Made by a program: the position numbers and the translations under genes
The notes under the pieces: model-generated
Told to the model about the DNA's origin: nothing
Seen by the model: only the letters and a program-made list of their open reading frames with translations
Database searches by the model: none
Assembly (NCBI GenBank): GCA_019038745.1
Contig: JAHOYV010000052.1
Coordinates: forward strand, 1 to 64,000
Source of the DNA: Gemmatimonadales bacterium
Lineage (GTDB): Bacteria; Krumholzibacteriota; Krumholzibacteriia; LZORAL124-64-63
Length of the DNA stretch: 64,000 nucleotides
Reading direction: 5' to 3'
Shown: piece by piece, positions 35,620-44,024 of the stretch
Position numbering within the stretch: position 1 is the first letter of the stretch
Layout of the letters: the number at the start of each line of letters is the position of its first letter

Positions 35620-36504
35620 TTAATTCCCTATCTTTTTCCAGACTGAAAGCATGTTCAGCCCTGCCTTTTCCGCTATCGCGGCGTGTTTGCGGGCCTCGTT
35701 GTTGCGACCCAGGTTGCTCAACGCAATACCCAGGTAGGCGTGGGCAATGGCATTCTCTTCGTCCAACTCCAAAGCCTTGCGACACGATGTTTCGGCCGCA
35801 TCGAACTGACTGAATTGACAGAACAACCTTCCTTGGCGCGCGTAGGCAACGGAATTATCAGGATCCAGGACCAGAATCTGCCCGTAGGTCGTGAAAGCCG
35901 CCCTCCGCTTCTCCTGGTTTTCCAGGACCTGACCCAGTGAGAGCCAAAGATCAACGTTATCCCCATCCATCGAGAGGAACTTCAGACAGGACTCCTCGGC
36001 TTCAGCCAACAGGCCGGCCTCCAACAATCCGCCCACCAGTTTCACCTTGGGTTCCGCCTCCTGCGGAGCCAGGGCAATCGCATCGCGGAAACTGTCCAGG
36101 CCCGACTTGGGCCATCCCATCAGAAAATAGATTTCCCCCAGGCGCAGGTGGACCGCCACACTCTTGCCGTCGATGGTTAACGCCTCATGGATCACCGACT
36201 CGGCCCTGGCCATAAACCCCCGCGCCTCGTAAGCCCGGCTCAAAACAACCAGTAGATCCACTGAAGGCAAGGCCTTTTGGCGCCCGTTCTCCAGAACCTC
36301 TACCGATTTTTCATACCGATTATTTTCCAGCAGGAATTCACCCAGTTCGATGTACCCGGCAGGATTTTCCGGATTGGCGGAGATCAGGGCCTGACCCTCG
36401 ACAGACGAATTCACCTCGGCCGGGGCTGCGGTGTAAGCCATGGCCAGCAGGGTCAGACTCAATATTACCGCTCTTGGAACTGGGTAGGTGGCAAATCGCA
36501 ACAT
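35620..36504 (-). CDS. Exported TPR-repeat protein
   Basis: 294 aa with a signal peptide (AVILSLTLLAMAYTAAPAEV), so periplasmic or outer-membrane associated. At least five TPR units follow, for example NPENPAGYIELGEFLLENN, then SVAVHLRLGEIYFLMGWPK and a final DEENAIAHAYLGIALSNLG. No enzymatic domain is seen. ATG 36504 is chosen because the signal peptide begins there; an open frame extends 20 codons upstream without similarity. It is convergent with etfA. Confidence 0.75.
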   Translation of the reverse strand: MLRFATYPVPRAVILSLTLLAMAYTAAPAEVNSSVEGQALISANPENPAGYIELGEFLLENNRYEKSVEVLENGRQKALPSVDLLVVLSRAYEARGFMARAESVIHEALTIDGKSVAVHLRLGEIYFLMGWPKSGLDSFRDAIALAPQEAEPKVKLVGGLLEAGLLAEAEESCLKFLSMDGDNVDLWLSLGQVLENQEKRRAAFTTYGQILVLDPDNSVAYARQGRLFCQFSQFDAAETSCRKALELDEENAIAHAYLGIALSNLGRNNEARKHAAIAEKAGLNMLSVWKKIGN

Positions 36505-36621
36505 GGAGAGCCCCCGGCATCGGAATGTAGAATCGTGCAGGCACCTGAGGGGCACCTGGCTCATATTCTAAAGTCCTATCAAATTTGGTGCCACAGGCAG
36601 GACAGGAGCCACAATATGTGG

Positions 36622-37671
36622 TCAGTTGGAATCCGCCAATTTCTCCTCCACTTTCCGGAGCCCATCATCTGCCTCATCAACCAATTCCTGCAGGATATCA
36701 CGAAGTGGCTGGACCTTGTTCATTATTCCCACCGATTGGCCTGCCATCAGGGAGCCATGTTCCACATCGCCTTCCACCGCTGCATCGCGCAGGGATCCGA
36801 CCCAGTATTCCTCCACCTTGAACTGGGCATCGGACCGGGTTAATTCCCCGGAGCCCAGCTTCTCCAGCAGTTCCAATTGCAGGTGGCCGAAATGTTCCAT
36901 GGCGTGGTTGTTCAGGGCCCGGACGGAAACTACGGGCAACTTGGCACTGTACTGGGGAGTGGAAATCGCCTCGCGAGCCCGAGCCCGCAGAAAAACCTCC
37001 TTGAACCGATCATGGGCTCCACACTCCTCGGCCAAGACAAAGCGGGTTCCCATTTGAGCACCCGCCGCTCCCATCAAGCCGAGATGGGCAATCATCCGAC
37101 CGGTGGCTATGCCTCCGGCCACAAAGATGGGAATCTCGGGAAAATTGAAGAGGATTTCCTGCAACAGGACGATCGTGGAAACATGCCCGATGTGCCCCCC
37201 TGCCTCGCTGCCTTCGAGGATCAGGGCATCGGCACCGTTACTGATCATCCGCTTGGCGATACTGCTGGTCGAGGCAAAACACAGCACCTTGGCGCCGCTC
37301 TCCTTGGCCTTCCGCACTTCAGTGCCGCGTGGCAGGGAACCCGCAAAGACAATGTGACTCACTTCCTTCCGGCAGAGGATATCCAGGTGTTCCAAATAAT
37401 TCGGGGCGATGGTGATCACGTTGCCGGCAAATGGACGGGCAGTCAGTTCGAAAGTCTTGTCCACCTCATCGGCAAAGAGTTCCGGCGGCATATTCCCAGC
37501 TGCCAAAACACCAAATGCTCCCATGTTGCTCATCAGTGAAACCAGTTTCGGATCACTGATCCAGGTCATGGCTCCACACATAATGGGAAGCTCCGAGCCG
37601 AGAAAATCCTTCCCCCGGCTCCAGATCCGGTCCAATCGTTTAGTGGATCTGACTAGCTGCTGGACGCCCAT
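36622..37671 (-). CDS. Nitronate monooxygenase / FabK-like FMN-dependent TIM-barrel enzyme
   Basis: 349 aa. The family motifs are LPIMCGAMTWIS at the N-terminus, GAFGVLAAGNMPPE, then GADALILEGSEAGGHIG with the conserved His, and VAGGIATGRMIAHLGLMGAAGAQMGTRF, which holds the FMN phosphate. The family includes nitronate monooxygenases and enoyl-ACP reductase FabK and these cannot be separated by eye. ATG 37671 is preceded by a strong GGAGGAAATCA. It is 53 bp downstream of the ETF:menaquinone oxidoreductase gene, so possibly part of the same fatty-acid or acyl-CoA module. Confidence 0.82.
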   Translation of the reverse strand: MGVQQLVRSTKRLDRIWSRGKDFLGSELPIMCGAMTWISDPKLVSLMSNMGAFGVLAAGNMPPELFADEVDKTFELTARPFAGNVITIAPNYLEHLDILCRKEVSHIVFAGSLPRGTEVRKAKESGAKVLCFASTSSIAKRMISNGADALILEGSEAGGHIGHVSTIVLLQEILFNFPEIPIFVAGGIATGRMIAHLGLMGAAGAQMGTRFVLAEECGAHDRFKEVFLRARAREAISTPQYSAKLPVVSVRALNNHAMEHFGHLQLELLEKLGSGELTRSDAQFKVEEYWVGSLRDAAVEGDVEHGSLMAGQSVGIMNKVQPLRDILQELVDEADDGLRKVEEKLADSN

Positions 37672-37724
37672 TGATTTCCTCCAGAATTTCATACCAAGCG
37701 GGTCGGGCAAGTCAGTCGGACAAG

Positions 37725-39752
37725 TCAGTCGGCCAGGTTCTCCAAAAGGATCTCCGCCAGATCCCGGGCCTGCAACTGTTCCTGGCGATCGGTCTCCTTA
37801 ATTGCGTCTCCCAACATGGTCAGACAGAACGGGCAGGCCGTACATACTTCTGCGGCTCCGGTCCCGGCGACTTCGTTGATTCGCTCGTGGTTGATGCGGG
37901 TGCCCAGATCCTCTTCCATGAACATCCTACCTCCGCCGGCACCGCAGCAGAAGCCCTCCCGCCGTGAACGGTCCAACTCCACCTGCTGGATGCCCTCAAT
38001 GGACCCCAGCACCTTCCTGGGTGCCTCGTAGATATCGTTGTGGCGTCCCAGATAACAGGAATCGTGAAAAGTGACCTTGGCCTGGGCGGCGGCCTTCAGT
38101 TTCAGGCGGCCGTCCGCCACCAACTCGGCCAATAGTTCTGTGTGGTGGACAACTTCCACTCCTTCAAGACCGAAATCAGGATACTCGTTGAGGATCATGT
38201 TGAAGCCGTGGGGACAGGCGGTGATGATTTTCTTGACGGAATATTTCTGGAAAGCAGCGATGTTCTGCTGTGCCTGCATCTGGAACAGGTATTCGTTGCC
38301 CACCCGGCGGGTTGGGTCACCACAGCAACCCTCCTCCGTGCCCAGCACAGCGTAATCCACTCCCGCCTTGTTCAGCAGACGGCAAAAAGCCCGGGTCACA
38401 TCACTGTTGCGATCATCGAAACTGCCGGCGCAGCCCACGAACAAGAGGTACTCGGACGAACCCTTGTCCCGCAGACGAGGCACCTCCAGATCTCCGATCC
38501 AGTCCTCCCGAGCGGCAGCGCTGACGTTCCACGGGTTACTGTTGTTTTCCAGGCCCTTCAGCGCGTTCTGCAATACGGACGGGACCTTCGCCTCCATCAT
38601 CGTCAGGTAGCGGCGTTGGTCGATAATATTCGGGATATGGTCTATCACGACCGGACAATGACTGACGCACCAACCGCAGGTCGTGCAAGCCCAGATCGCT
38701 TCCACATCGTTCACTTCGCCGATCAAGGCGGGACGCTCGCAGTCGGCGATTGCGGCCGCTGCCAGCTCGTCACGACCTTCGGCCTTCCACTTTCCGACCT
38801 GTATCAAGTGTGAAGCCAGTCGGTACGCCTCGTCTCGTTCGTTGGTAATAATTTCCCGCGGAGCCAGGGGCTTGCCCGTGACGTTGGCCGGACACTGGTC
38901 ATTGCAGCGCCCACACTCCGTGCAGGTGTACATGTCCAGAAAGCGGTGCCAGGAAAAATCTTCCAGCTTGCCGACTCCGAAGACCTCCTTGCCCTCGAAA
39001 TCCATCTTTTCGAGAGCCGCACTGGGAGTCATGCGACGCAAGTAAACCGCAGGCAGGCCAGTCAGGACGTGAAAGTGTTTGCCAAAAGGCAGAAAATTCA
39101 GGAAGGCCAGCACCAGCACGCAATGGGACCAGAACATGGCCTGTACCCAGACACCGGCCGCAGACTCCGTACTGCCGGCGAAAAGCGGCGACAGGGCTGT
39201 CGAAGCCCAAGCCCAACCCCGCTCCCGATGATGGGGATCAAGGCGCAGTCCGGCCGCATCGCCCACCAGATCGGTGACCATGAGGATAGCGATCCAAAGC
39301 AGGATCAGCACGGCCTCCAGGCTCAAGTGCAACCGTGCGGGGCGAATGACCAGACGCCGCCATATCCCGTAGAGAATGGCCACGATTACCAAAACAGCGA
39401 AAGTATCCTTCAACAACGCATAGAACAGTCCCAGTGGGCCATCCATAAAAGGCAGGTTGTAGCCGGTGTCGAAGCCACGCCCAAGTAAGGTAACCGTGCG
39501 CAAAGAGACGACGAGGAAACCAGCGAATATGCCCACGTGCATCCAGCCGGCTCCCTTCTCGTACAGGAGACGTTTCTGTCCAAATCCGACACCCAACAGG
39601 CTCCTCAGACGATCGGCCACGCGATCGTGCCGGAAGGAAAATTCTCCCGCACGCAGCAGCCAGTACCGGTCTGCCATGGTGCCTATGAACAGGGAGAGTG
39701 AAAAAAACAGGAGGAGGGACATGAAAACCGGATTCACGGTGATACCTTCCAC
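37725..39752 (-). CDS. ETF:menaquinone oxidoreductase-type membrane iron-sulfur protein (NarI-like TM + 2 x 4Fe-4S + CCG domains)
   Basis: 675 aa. Residues 1-235 hold about six TM helices with His residues for b-type haem, like NarI/HdrE. Two 4Fe-4S motifs follow, CTECGRCNDQC (277-287) and CTTCGWCVSHC (356-366). Two CCG domains complete it (FVGCAGS with EEGCCGDP, and HDSCYLGRH with FCCGAGGGRMFMEE). This architecture is that of the membrane ETF:menaquinone oxidoreductase (EMO) described in syntrophic fatty-acid oxidisers. Nearby etfBA supports that role. The start is GTG 39752, which lacks a clear Shine-Dalgarno. A palindromic operator-like site lies 40 bp upstream. Confidence 0.85.
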   Translation of the reverse strand: MEGITVNPVFMSLLLFFSLSLFIGTMADRYWLLRAGEFSFRHDRVADRLRSLLGVGFGQKRLLYEKGAGWMHVGIFAGFLVVSLRTVTLLGRGFDTGYNLPFMDGPLGLFYALLKDTFAVLVIVAILYGIWRRLVIRPARLHLSLEAVLILLWIAILMVTDLVGDAAGLRLDPHHRERGWAWASTALSPLFAGSTESAAGVWVQAMFWSHCVLVLAFLNFLPFGKHFHVLTGLPAVYLRRMTPSAALEKMDFEGKEVFGVGKLEDFSWHRFLDMYTCTECGRCNDQCPANVTGKPLAPREIITNERDEAYRLASHLIQVGKWKAEGRDELAAAAIADCERPALIGEVNDVEAIWACTTCGWCVSHCPVVIDHIPNIIDQRRYLTMMEAKVPSVLQNALKGLENNSNPWNVSAAAREDWIGDLEVPRLRDKGSSEYLLFVGCAGSFDDRNSDVTRAFCRLLNKAGVDYAVLGTEEGCCGDPTRRVGNEYLFQMQAQQNIAAFQKYSVKKIITACPHGFNMILNEYPDFGLEGVEVVHHTELLAELVADGRLKLKAAAQAKVTFHDSCYLGRHNDIYEAPRKVLGSIEGIQQVELDRSRREGFCCGAGGGRMFMEEDLGTRINHERINEVAGTGAAEVCTACPFCLTMLGDAIKETDRQEQLQARDLAEILLENLAD

Positions 39753-39792
39753 GGGTCTGGCCGGGGAGCGGAAAGCCGCCTCCAGGCTACAA

Positions 39793-39810
39793 TGAATAAC
39801 TATTCAGTCA
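39793..39810. promoter_or_regulatory. Palindromic operator-like site upstream of the ETF:menaquinone oxidoreductase gene
   Basis: TGAATAACTATTCAGTCA contains a perfect palindrome TGAATA-AC-TATTCA (39793-39806). As I recall the consensus, it matches 16 of 18 positions of the site TGAATGAMTANTCATTCA bound by Bacillus FadR (YsiA, TetR family), the acyl-CoA-responsive repressor of beta-oxidation genes including etf genes. No such regulator is in the window. Confidence 0.4.
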
Positions 39811-39919
39811 CAATAATGGTCCGGGCACATCCCGTGAAGGGAAATTTTCCGCCTCAGACGGGAATCCCCTGCCCGGTCCAGGGTTTACTTTTTTCGGCCC
39901 TGCTAATAAATTCTACACT

Positions 39920-39948
39920 CTGAACTTCGCTTACACTGGGATTACAAT
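39920..39948 (+). promoter_or_regulatory. Candidate promoter of the CoA-binding protein and sugar gene run
   Basis: CTGAAC (39920-39925), 17 bp, TACAAT (39943-39948), 30 bp before ATG 39978. The -10 is good and the -35 weak. Confidence 0.4.
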
Positions 39949-39977
39949 ACCTGAAGCGATTCCGAAAGGATTTGTAG

Positions 39978-40424
39978 ATGAATGAAGGAATAAATGACGG
40001 ACCCGCTTTCGCGAATCCAGCTGACGAACAAATGAGGGCAATTCTGGCCGGAATGAAACGAGTTGCCGTTGTAGGCATTTCCCCCAAAGAAGACCGGGCC
40101 AGTCATGGGATAGCCAAATTCCTGCTCGGGAAGGGCATCGAAGTCGTGGGCGTCAACCCCATGCACAGCGAGCCCATAATGGGGATCGAGATCTACTCCA
40201 CCCTGGCCGACGTGCCCGGCAAGGTGGACATAGTCGATATCTTCCGCCGAAGCGACACCGTACCACCGATCGTCAACGAGGCCATCGCTCGGCAAGATGC
40301 GTGTGTCTGGCTACAGGAAGGCGTCGTCAATGAAGAAGCCGCTGCCGCAGCCCGGGCCGCAGGCTTGGATGTAATTATGGACCGTTGTCTTTACAAAGAC
40401 TGGCTTCGGCTGTTGAACGGATAA
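39978..40424 (+). CDS. CoA-binding domain protein (YccU type)
   Basis: 148 aa. A Rossmann-like CoA-binding domain covers nearly the whole chain: MKRVAVVGISPKEDRASHGIAKFL, then GVNPMHSE, the VDIVDIFRRSD strand and CVWLQEGVVNEEA. These small proteins resemble the N-terminal domain of succinyl-CoA synthetase alpha but lack the catalytic His domain; their role is not established. It lies 4 bp ahead of the epimerase gene, so it is cotranscribed with the nucleotide-sugar genes. Confidence 0.85.
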   Translation: MNEGINDGPAFANPADEQMRAILAGMKRVAVVGISPKEDRASHGIAKFLLGKGIEVVGVNPMHSEPIMGIEIYSTLADVPGKVDIVDIFRRSDTVPPIVNEAIARQDACVWLQEGVVNEEAAAAARAAGLDVIMDRCLYKDWLRLLNG

Positions 40425-40428
40425 TGAC

Positions 40429-41487
40429 TTGAATTCAAACTCGGCAAATCCCGTCCTTAGCGGTCCCTGCAACCTGGTCACCGGTGCCCTGGGTTTCGTG
40501 GGACTACACCTCGTCCGCAGCTTGGCGCTGGCGGGACTTCCCGTAGTCGGCGTCGGCCGTCACGGACCGGATCAACCCTTGCCCGCCAGAGCGGGGGAAT
40601 TCCAACTGGCCGGACCCTCTACCGACCTGCCGGACGCCGTCCGCTACACGGGCCCGTCCGGCGACTTCATCTACTTGCCCATGGCCCTGGAAAATCCGCG
40701 TCCCGTGGCAGACCTTGTAAATCGTTTGAGACCGTCTATGGTCTTTCATCTGGCCGCCCAGAGCTCCGCGGCCGTTTCCTTCCGGGATCCCGCCGACACA
40801 TTCACCTCCAACGTCTCCGGCACCCTGAATCTTCTGGAGGCCGTACGGCGCGTGCCCGAAACCGAGCGCCCGGTAATGCTCTCCGTCGGATCGGCCGAGG
40901 AATACGGCCCCCAACCAAATGTGGGGAAGCCCATTCGGGAGGACGCACCCCTGTATCCCATCTCTCCCTACGGTGTGAGCAAGGCCGCCCAAACAATGCT
41001 GTGCCGGCAATATGCCGCCACCTGGGACCTGCCCATCATCCTGGTACGATCTTTCAGCCATACCGGCCCCGGTCAGGACTCCCGTTTCGCCTTCCCCTCC
41101 TTCGCCAGACAGATCGCCGCCGCCGAGGTCGGAAAAGGTCCCTCCGAGATCTCCGTCGGCGACCTGTCCGCGGCACGCGATTTTCTGGACGTTCGGGACG
41201 TGGTGGACGCCTACCGTCTGTTGCTGAAGGAAGGTCATCCCGGGGAAATCTACAATGTCTGCTCGGGATCTTCATTGACGATAAGACAAGGGTTGGAGAT
41301 GCTGCTGGACGAAGCTACTGTTGAGATCAACCTGAAGACTGATCCCGACCTTTGCAGGCCGTCGGATATTCCGTTCCTGGTCGGGGACAATACCAAAATT
41401 AAACGGGATTCCGCCTGGGAGCCCCAGTACGAATTGAAACAAACCCTGTCTGGTGTCCTGTCGACATCACGGAAGGAATTTTCATGA
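40429..41487 (+). CDS. NAD(P)-dependent sugar epimerase/dehydratase (SDR, GDP-mannose dehydratase/Rmd-like)
   Basis: 352 aa extended SDR. The nucleotide-binding motif is VTGALGFVGLHLVR; LAAQSSAAVSF, GSAEEYGP and the catalytic YGVSKAAQ (YxxxK) follow. The NVCSGSSLTIRQGLEML segment resembles the C-terminal part of GDP-mannose 4,6-dehydratase and GDP-4-keto-6-deoxymannose reductases. The start is a TTG, with ACGGA about 7 nt upstream. It overlaps ugd by four bases. The substrate is probably a nucleotide hexose, but which one is not readable. Confidence 0.85.
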   Translation: MNSNSANPVLSGPCNLVTGALGFVGLHLVRSLALAGLPVVGVGRHGPDQPLPARAGEFQLAGPSTDLPDAVRYTGPSGDFIYLPMALENPRPVADLVNRLRPSMVFHLAAQSSAAVSFRDPADTFTSNVSGTLNLLEAVRRVPETERPVMLSVGSAEEYGPQPNVGKPIREDAPLYPISPYGVSKAAQTMLCRQYAATWDLPIILVRSFSHTGPGQDSRFAFPSFARQIAAAEVGKGPSEISVGDLSAARDFLDVRDVVDAYRLLLKEGHPGEIYNVCSGSSLTIRQGLEMLLDEATVEINLKTDPDLCRPSDIPFLVGDNTKIKRDSAWEPQYELKQTLSGVLSTSRKEFS

Positions 41488-42806
41488 TTCGAATATGCAT
41501 GGTTGGCACAGGATATGTCGGGCTGGTTTCAGGGGCTTGTCTGGCCGATTTCGGGCACCAGGTCACTTGTGTAGACATCAACCCGGACCGCATCCAGGAC
41601 CTGCACAAGGGAATCATGCCCATCTACGAACCCGGGCTGGACCTCCTGGTGGCAAAAAACACATCCGAGGGGCGACTACACTTCACCACCAGTCTGGCCG
41701 AGGGGATGAAGGAAGCGGACGTGGTCTTCATCGCAGTGCAGACCCCGATGTCAAACAGCGGAGAAGCAGACCTGCAGTACGTAATGCAGGTAGGTGCCGA
41801 GATCGGCAGTTTGATGGACCGCTACCTGGTGATCGTCACCAAGAGCACGGTCCCTGTGGGCACTGCCCGCAAGCTGGCCAAGGTCCTGACCGAAAGCCAG
41901 GACCAACCCATCCCGTTCGACCTGGCCAGCAATCCCGAATTTCTGCGCGAAGGATCCAGCATTGAGGATTTCATGCGTCCGGACCGCGTCGTCATCGGTG
42001 TTGAAACCGAACGATCCGAAGAATTGATGCGCGAAATCTACCGGCCCCTTTTCCTGCTCGACACCCCAATCCTCAAGACCGGGATCGAAACCGCCGAGCT
42101 GATCAAGTACGCCTCAAACAGCTTCCTGGCTGTGAAGATTTCCTTCATCAACGAAATCGCCAAGCTGGCCGAAGCCGTCGGCGCCGATGTATTCGACGTG
42201 GCCAAGGCCATGGGATTGGACAAGCGGATCGGGTCGAAATTCCTCCACCCTGGCCTCGGATTCGGCGGCAGTTGCCTGCCCAAGGACACCAACGCCATCG
42301 TACACATTGCAAACCAGGCGGGCTCGGAAATGACTGTCGTCCAGGCAGCAATAGAAGTGAACGCGAGCCTTCCGGGACGCGCCCTGGCCAAAGCCGAACG
42401 ATTGGCGGGAAACCTCACCGGCAAGACCGTCGCCCTGTTGGGTCTGGCCTTCAAGCCCAACACCGATGACATTCGATCGGCCCCCAGCCTGGAAATCGTC
42501 AACCAGTTGAAAAGCCTGGGATGCACGATACAGGCTCACGACCCCGTCGCCATGGACAACTACAAGCAGGTCCACCCGGATATCACCTACTGCGAGTCTG
42601 CGTCCGAAACCTGTGCCGGCGCCGACATCTGCATCCTGATCACCGAATGGAACCAGTACCGTCAACTGGATTTCCAGCAACTGGCCGAGATCATGGCTGG
42701 AAAAGTTTTCCTGGATTGCCGAAACGTGTACGATCGACCCTACTTGGAAAAGTTTGGATTCCGTTACGATTGTTTCGGTCGCGCTGACCACTGCTCTATT
42801 GATTGA
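41484..42806 (+). CDS. ugd: UDP-glucose 6-dehydrogenase
   Basis: 440 aa. The N-terminal NAD domain (MVGTGYVGLVSGACLADFG), the STVPVGTARKL and NPEFLREGSSIEDF segments, and the active-site Cys in GFGGSCLPKDTNAI are complete. It oxidises UDP-glucose to UDP-glucuronate in two NAD-linked steps for polysaccharide or lipid glycosylation. It could also be a related UDP-sugar dehydrogenase. The ATG overlaps the SDR stop. The aminotransferase follows after 63 bp. Confidence 0.94.
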   Translation: MIRICMVGTGYVGLVSGACLADFGHQVTCVDINPDRIQDLHKGIMPIYEPGLDLLVAKNTSEGRLHFTTSLAEGMKEADVVFIAVQTPMSNSGEADLQYVMQVGAEIGSLMDRYLVIVTKSTVPVGTARKLAKVLTESQDQPIPFDLASNPEFLREGSSIEDFMRPDRVVIGVETERSEELMREIYRPLFLLDTPILKTGIETAELIKYASNSFLAVKISFINEIAKLAEAVGADVFDVAKAMGLDKRIGSKFLHPGLGFGGSCLPKDTNAIVHIANQAGSEMTVVQAAIEVNASLPGRALAKAERLAGNLTGKTVALLGLAFKPNTDDIRSAPSLEIVNQLKSLGCTIQAHDPVAMDNYKQVHPDITYCESASETCAGADICILITEWNQYRQLDFQQLAEIMAGKVFLDCRNVYDRPYLEKFGFRYDCFGRADHCSID

Positions 42807-42869
42807 AAAGAATCTGACGCCTTCGGCGGGATCCTGTTCGATCCACCGCACGGAGCTTGAAAGGAACCC

Positions 42870-44012
42870 ATGAACACTCAGGGAAAGCTCCGGGTCAGTC
42901 GTTATGACCTGGGCACGCCCATGATGCCCTGCAAAGACGAGATCCTGGCAAAATTCGAAAAGTTTCTGGTCTCCGGCCAATACATTCTGGGTCACGAAGT
43001 CCAGCAACTTGAAAAAGAACTGGCTGCCGAATGTGGCGTGGCCGAGGCTGTGGGCGTCGCCTCCGGCTCCTCCGCGCTGTTCCTGGCCTTGGCCATGGCC
43101 GGCGTCCGGCCTGGGGACGAGGTCATCACCACGCCCTACACCTTCGAAGCCACCATTGAAGCCCTGATCCTATTGGATGCGACCCCCGTCCTGGTGGACA
43201 TCCAGCCCACCGACTTGAACATCGACCTGAAAAAGATTGAAGCGGCCATCACCGACAAGACCCGGGCCATTCTTCCTGTGCATATTTTCGGAGCTCCCTG
43301 TGACATGCACGGCATCGAGGCCCTGGCCGCCGAGCACGGTTTGGAAGTAGTCGTAGATATGGCCCAAGCATTTGGAACCATGTACGATGGCAAACCATGC
43401 GCCTCCTTCGGCCGGATGAACACTCTCAGTTTCTATCCGACCAAAAATCTGCCTGGGATCGGCGACGGAGGTATGGTATTCTGCCGTGACGCGGAAGATG
43501 CCGATCGCATCCGGAAGATCCGCGGGCATCAGGCTGTGCGGATGAACGGACATCTGTACTGCGGCTGGAACAGCCGCTTGGACGAAGTGCAGGCCATGGT
43601 CATTCGGATCCGTCATTCCCGCTTCGCGGCCGAACAAAAGGACCGTGACGAAGTGGGTAGGATCTACGACAGTTTCATCCCCCGAGCCAATCGTCTCGTC
43701 ATGCCCAACGGCTGTCGGGGTATGCGTGTCACACACCACCAGTACTGGGTTCGCGCCGAAGATCGAAAGGGACTGCAGAGCCTTTTGAGTACACAGGGAA
43801 TAGATACCGGTGTTTACTATGACCCTCCAATGAATCGACACGATTTGGCTGAGTATTGCCGAATTTTCGGTCCCCTGGATGAAGCGGAACGGGCCGGCAG
43901 GGAAATCCTGGTCCTGCCCATCCACGCGGCCCTCCCTTTCGATGATGCCAGACGAATTGGGGAAATGGTGGGGAAATTTTTGGCCAGATCGGCGACCTCC
44001 GCCAATTCATGA
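42870..44012 (+). CDS. DegT/DnrJ/EryC1-family PLP aminotransferase
   Basis: 380 aa. Fold-type I sugar aminotransferase. GSSALFLALAMAGVRPGDEVITTPYTF starts the PLP domain, VVDMAQAFG carries the cofactor Asp/Gln pair, and SFYPTKNLPGIGDGG contains the Schiff-base lysine. These enzymes aminate keto-sugar nucleotides, which fits the SDR and UDP-glucose dehydrogenase genes ahead of it. AAAGGA lies upstream of the ATG. The next gene starts 12 bp after the stop. Confidence 0.92.
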   Translation: MNTQGKLRVSRYDLGTPMMPCKDEILAKFEKFLVSGQYILGHEVQQLEKELAAECGVAEAVGVASGSSALFLALAMAGVRPGDEVITTPYTFEATIEALILLDATPVLVDIQPTDLNIDLKKIEAAITDKTRAILPVHIFGAPCDMHGIEALAAEHGLEVVVDMAQAFGTMYDGKPCASFGRMNTLSFYPTKNLPGIGDGGMVFCRDAEDADRIRKIRGHQAVRMNGHLYCGWNSRLDEVQAMVIRIRHSRFAAEQKDRDEVGRIYDSFIPRANRLVMPNGCRGMRVTHHQYWVRAEDRKGLQSLLSTQGIDTGVYYDPPMNRHDLAEYCRIFGPLDEAERAGREILVLPIHAALPFDDARRIGEMVGKFLARSATSANS

Positions 44013-44024
44013 GGTGACCTTGTT

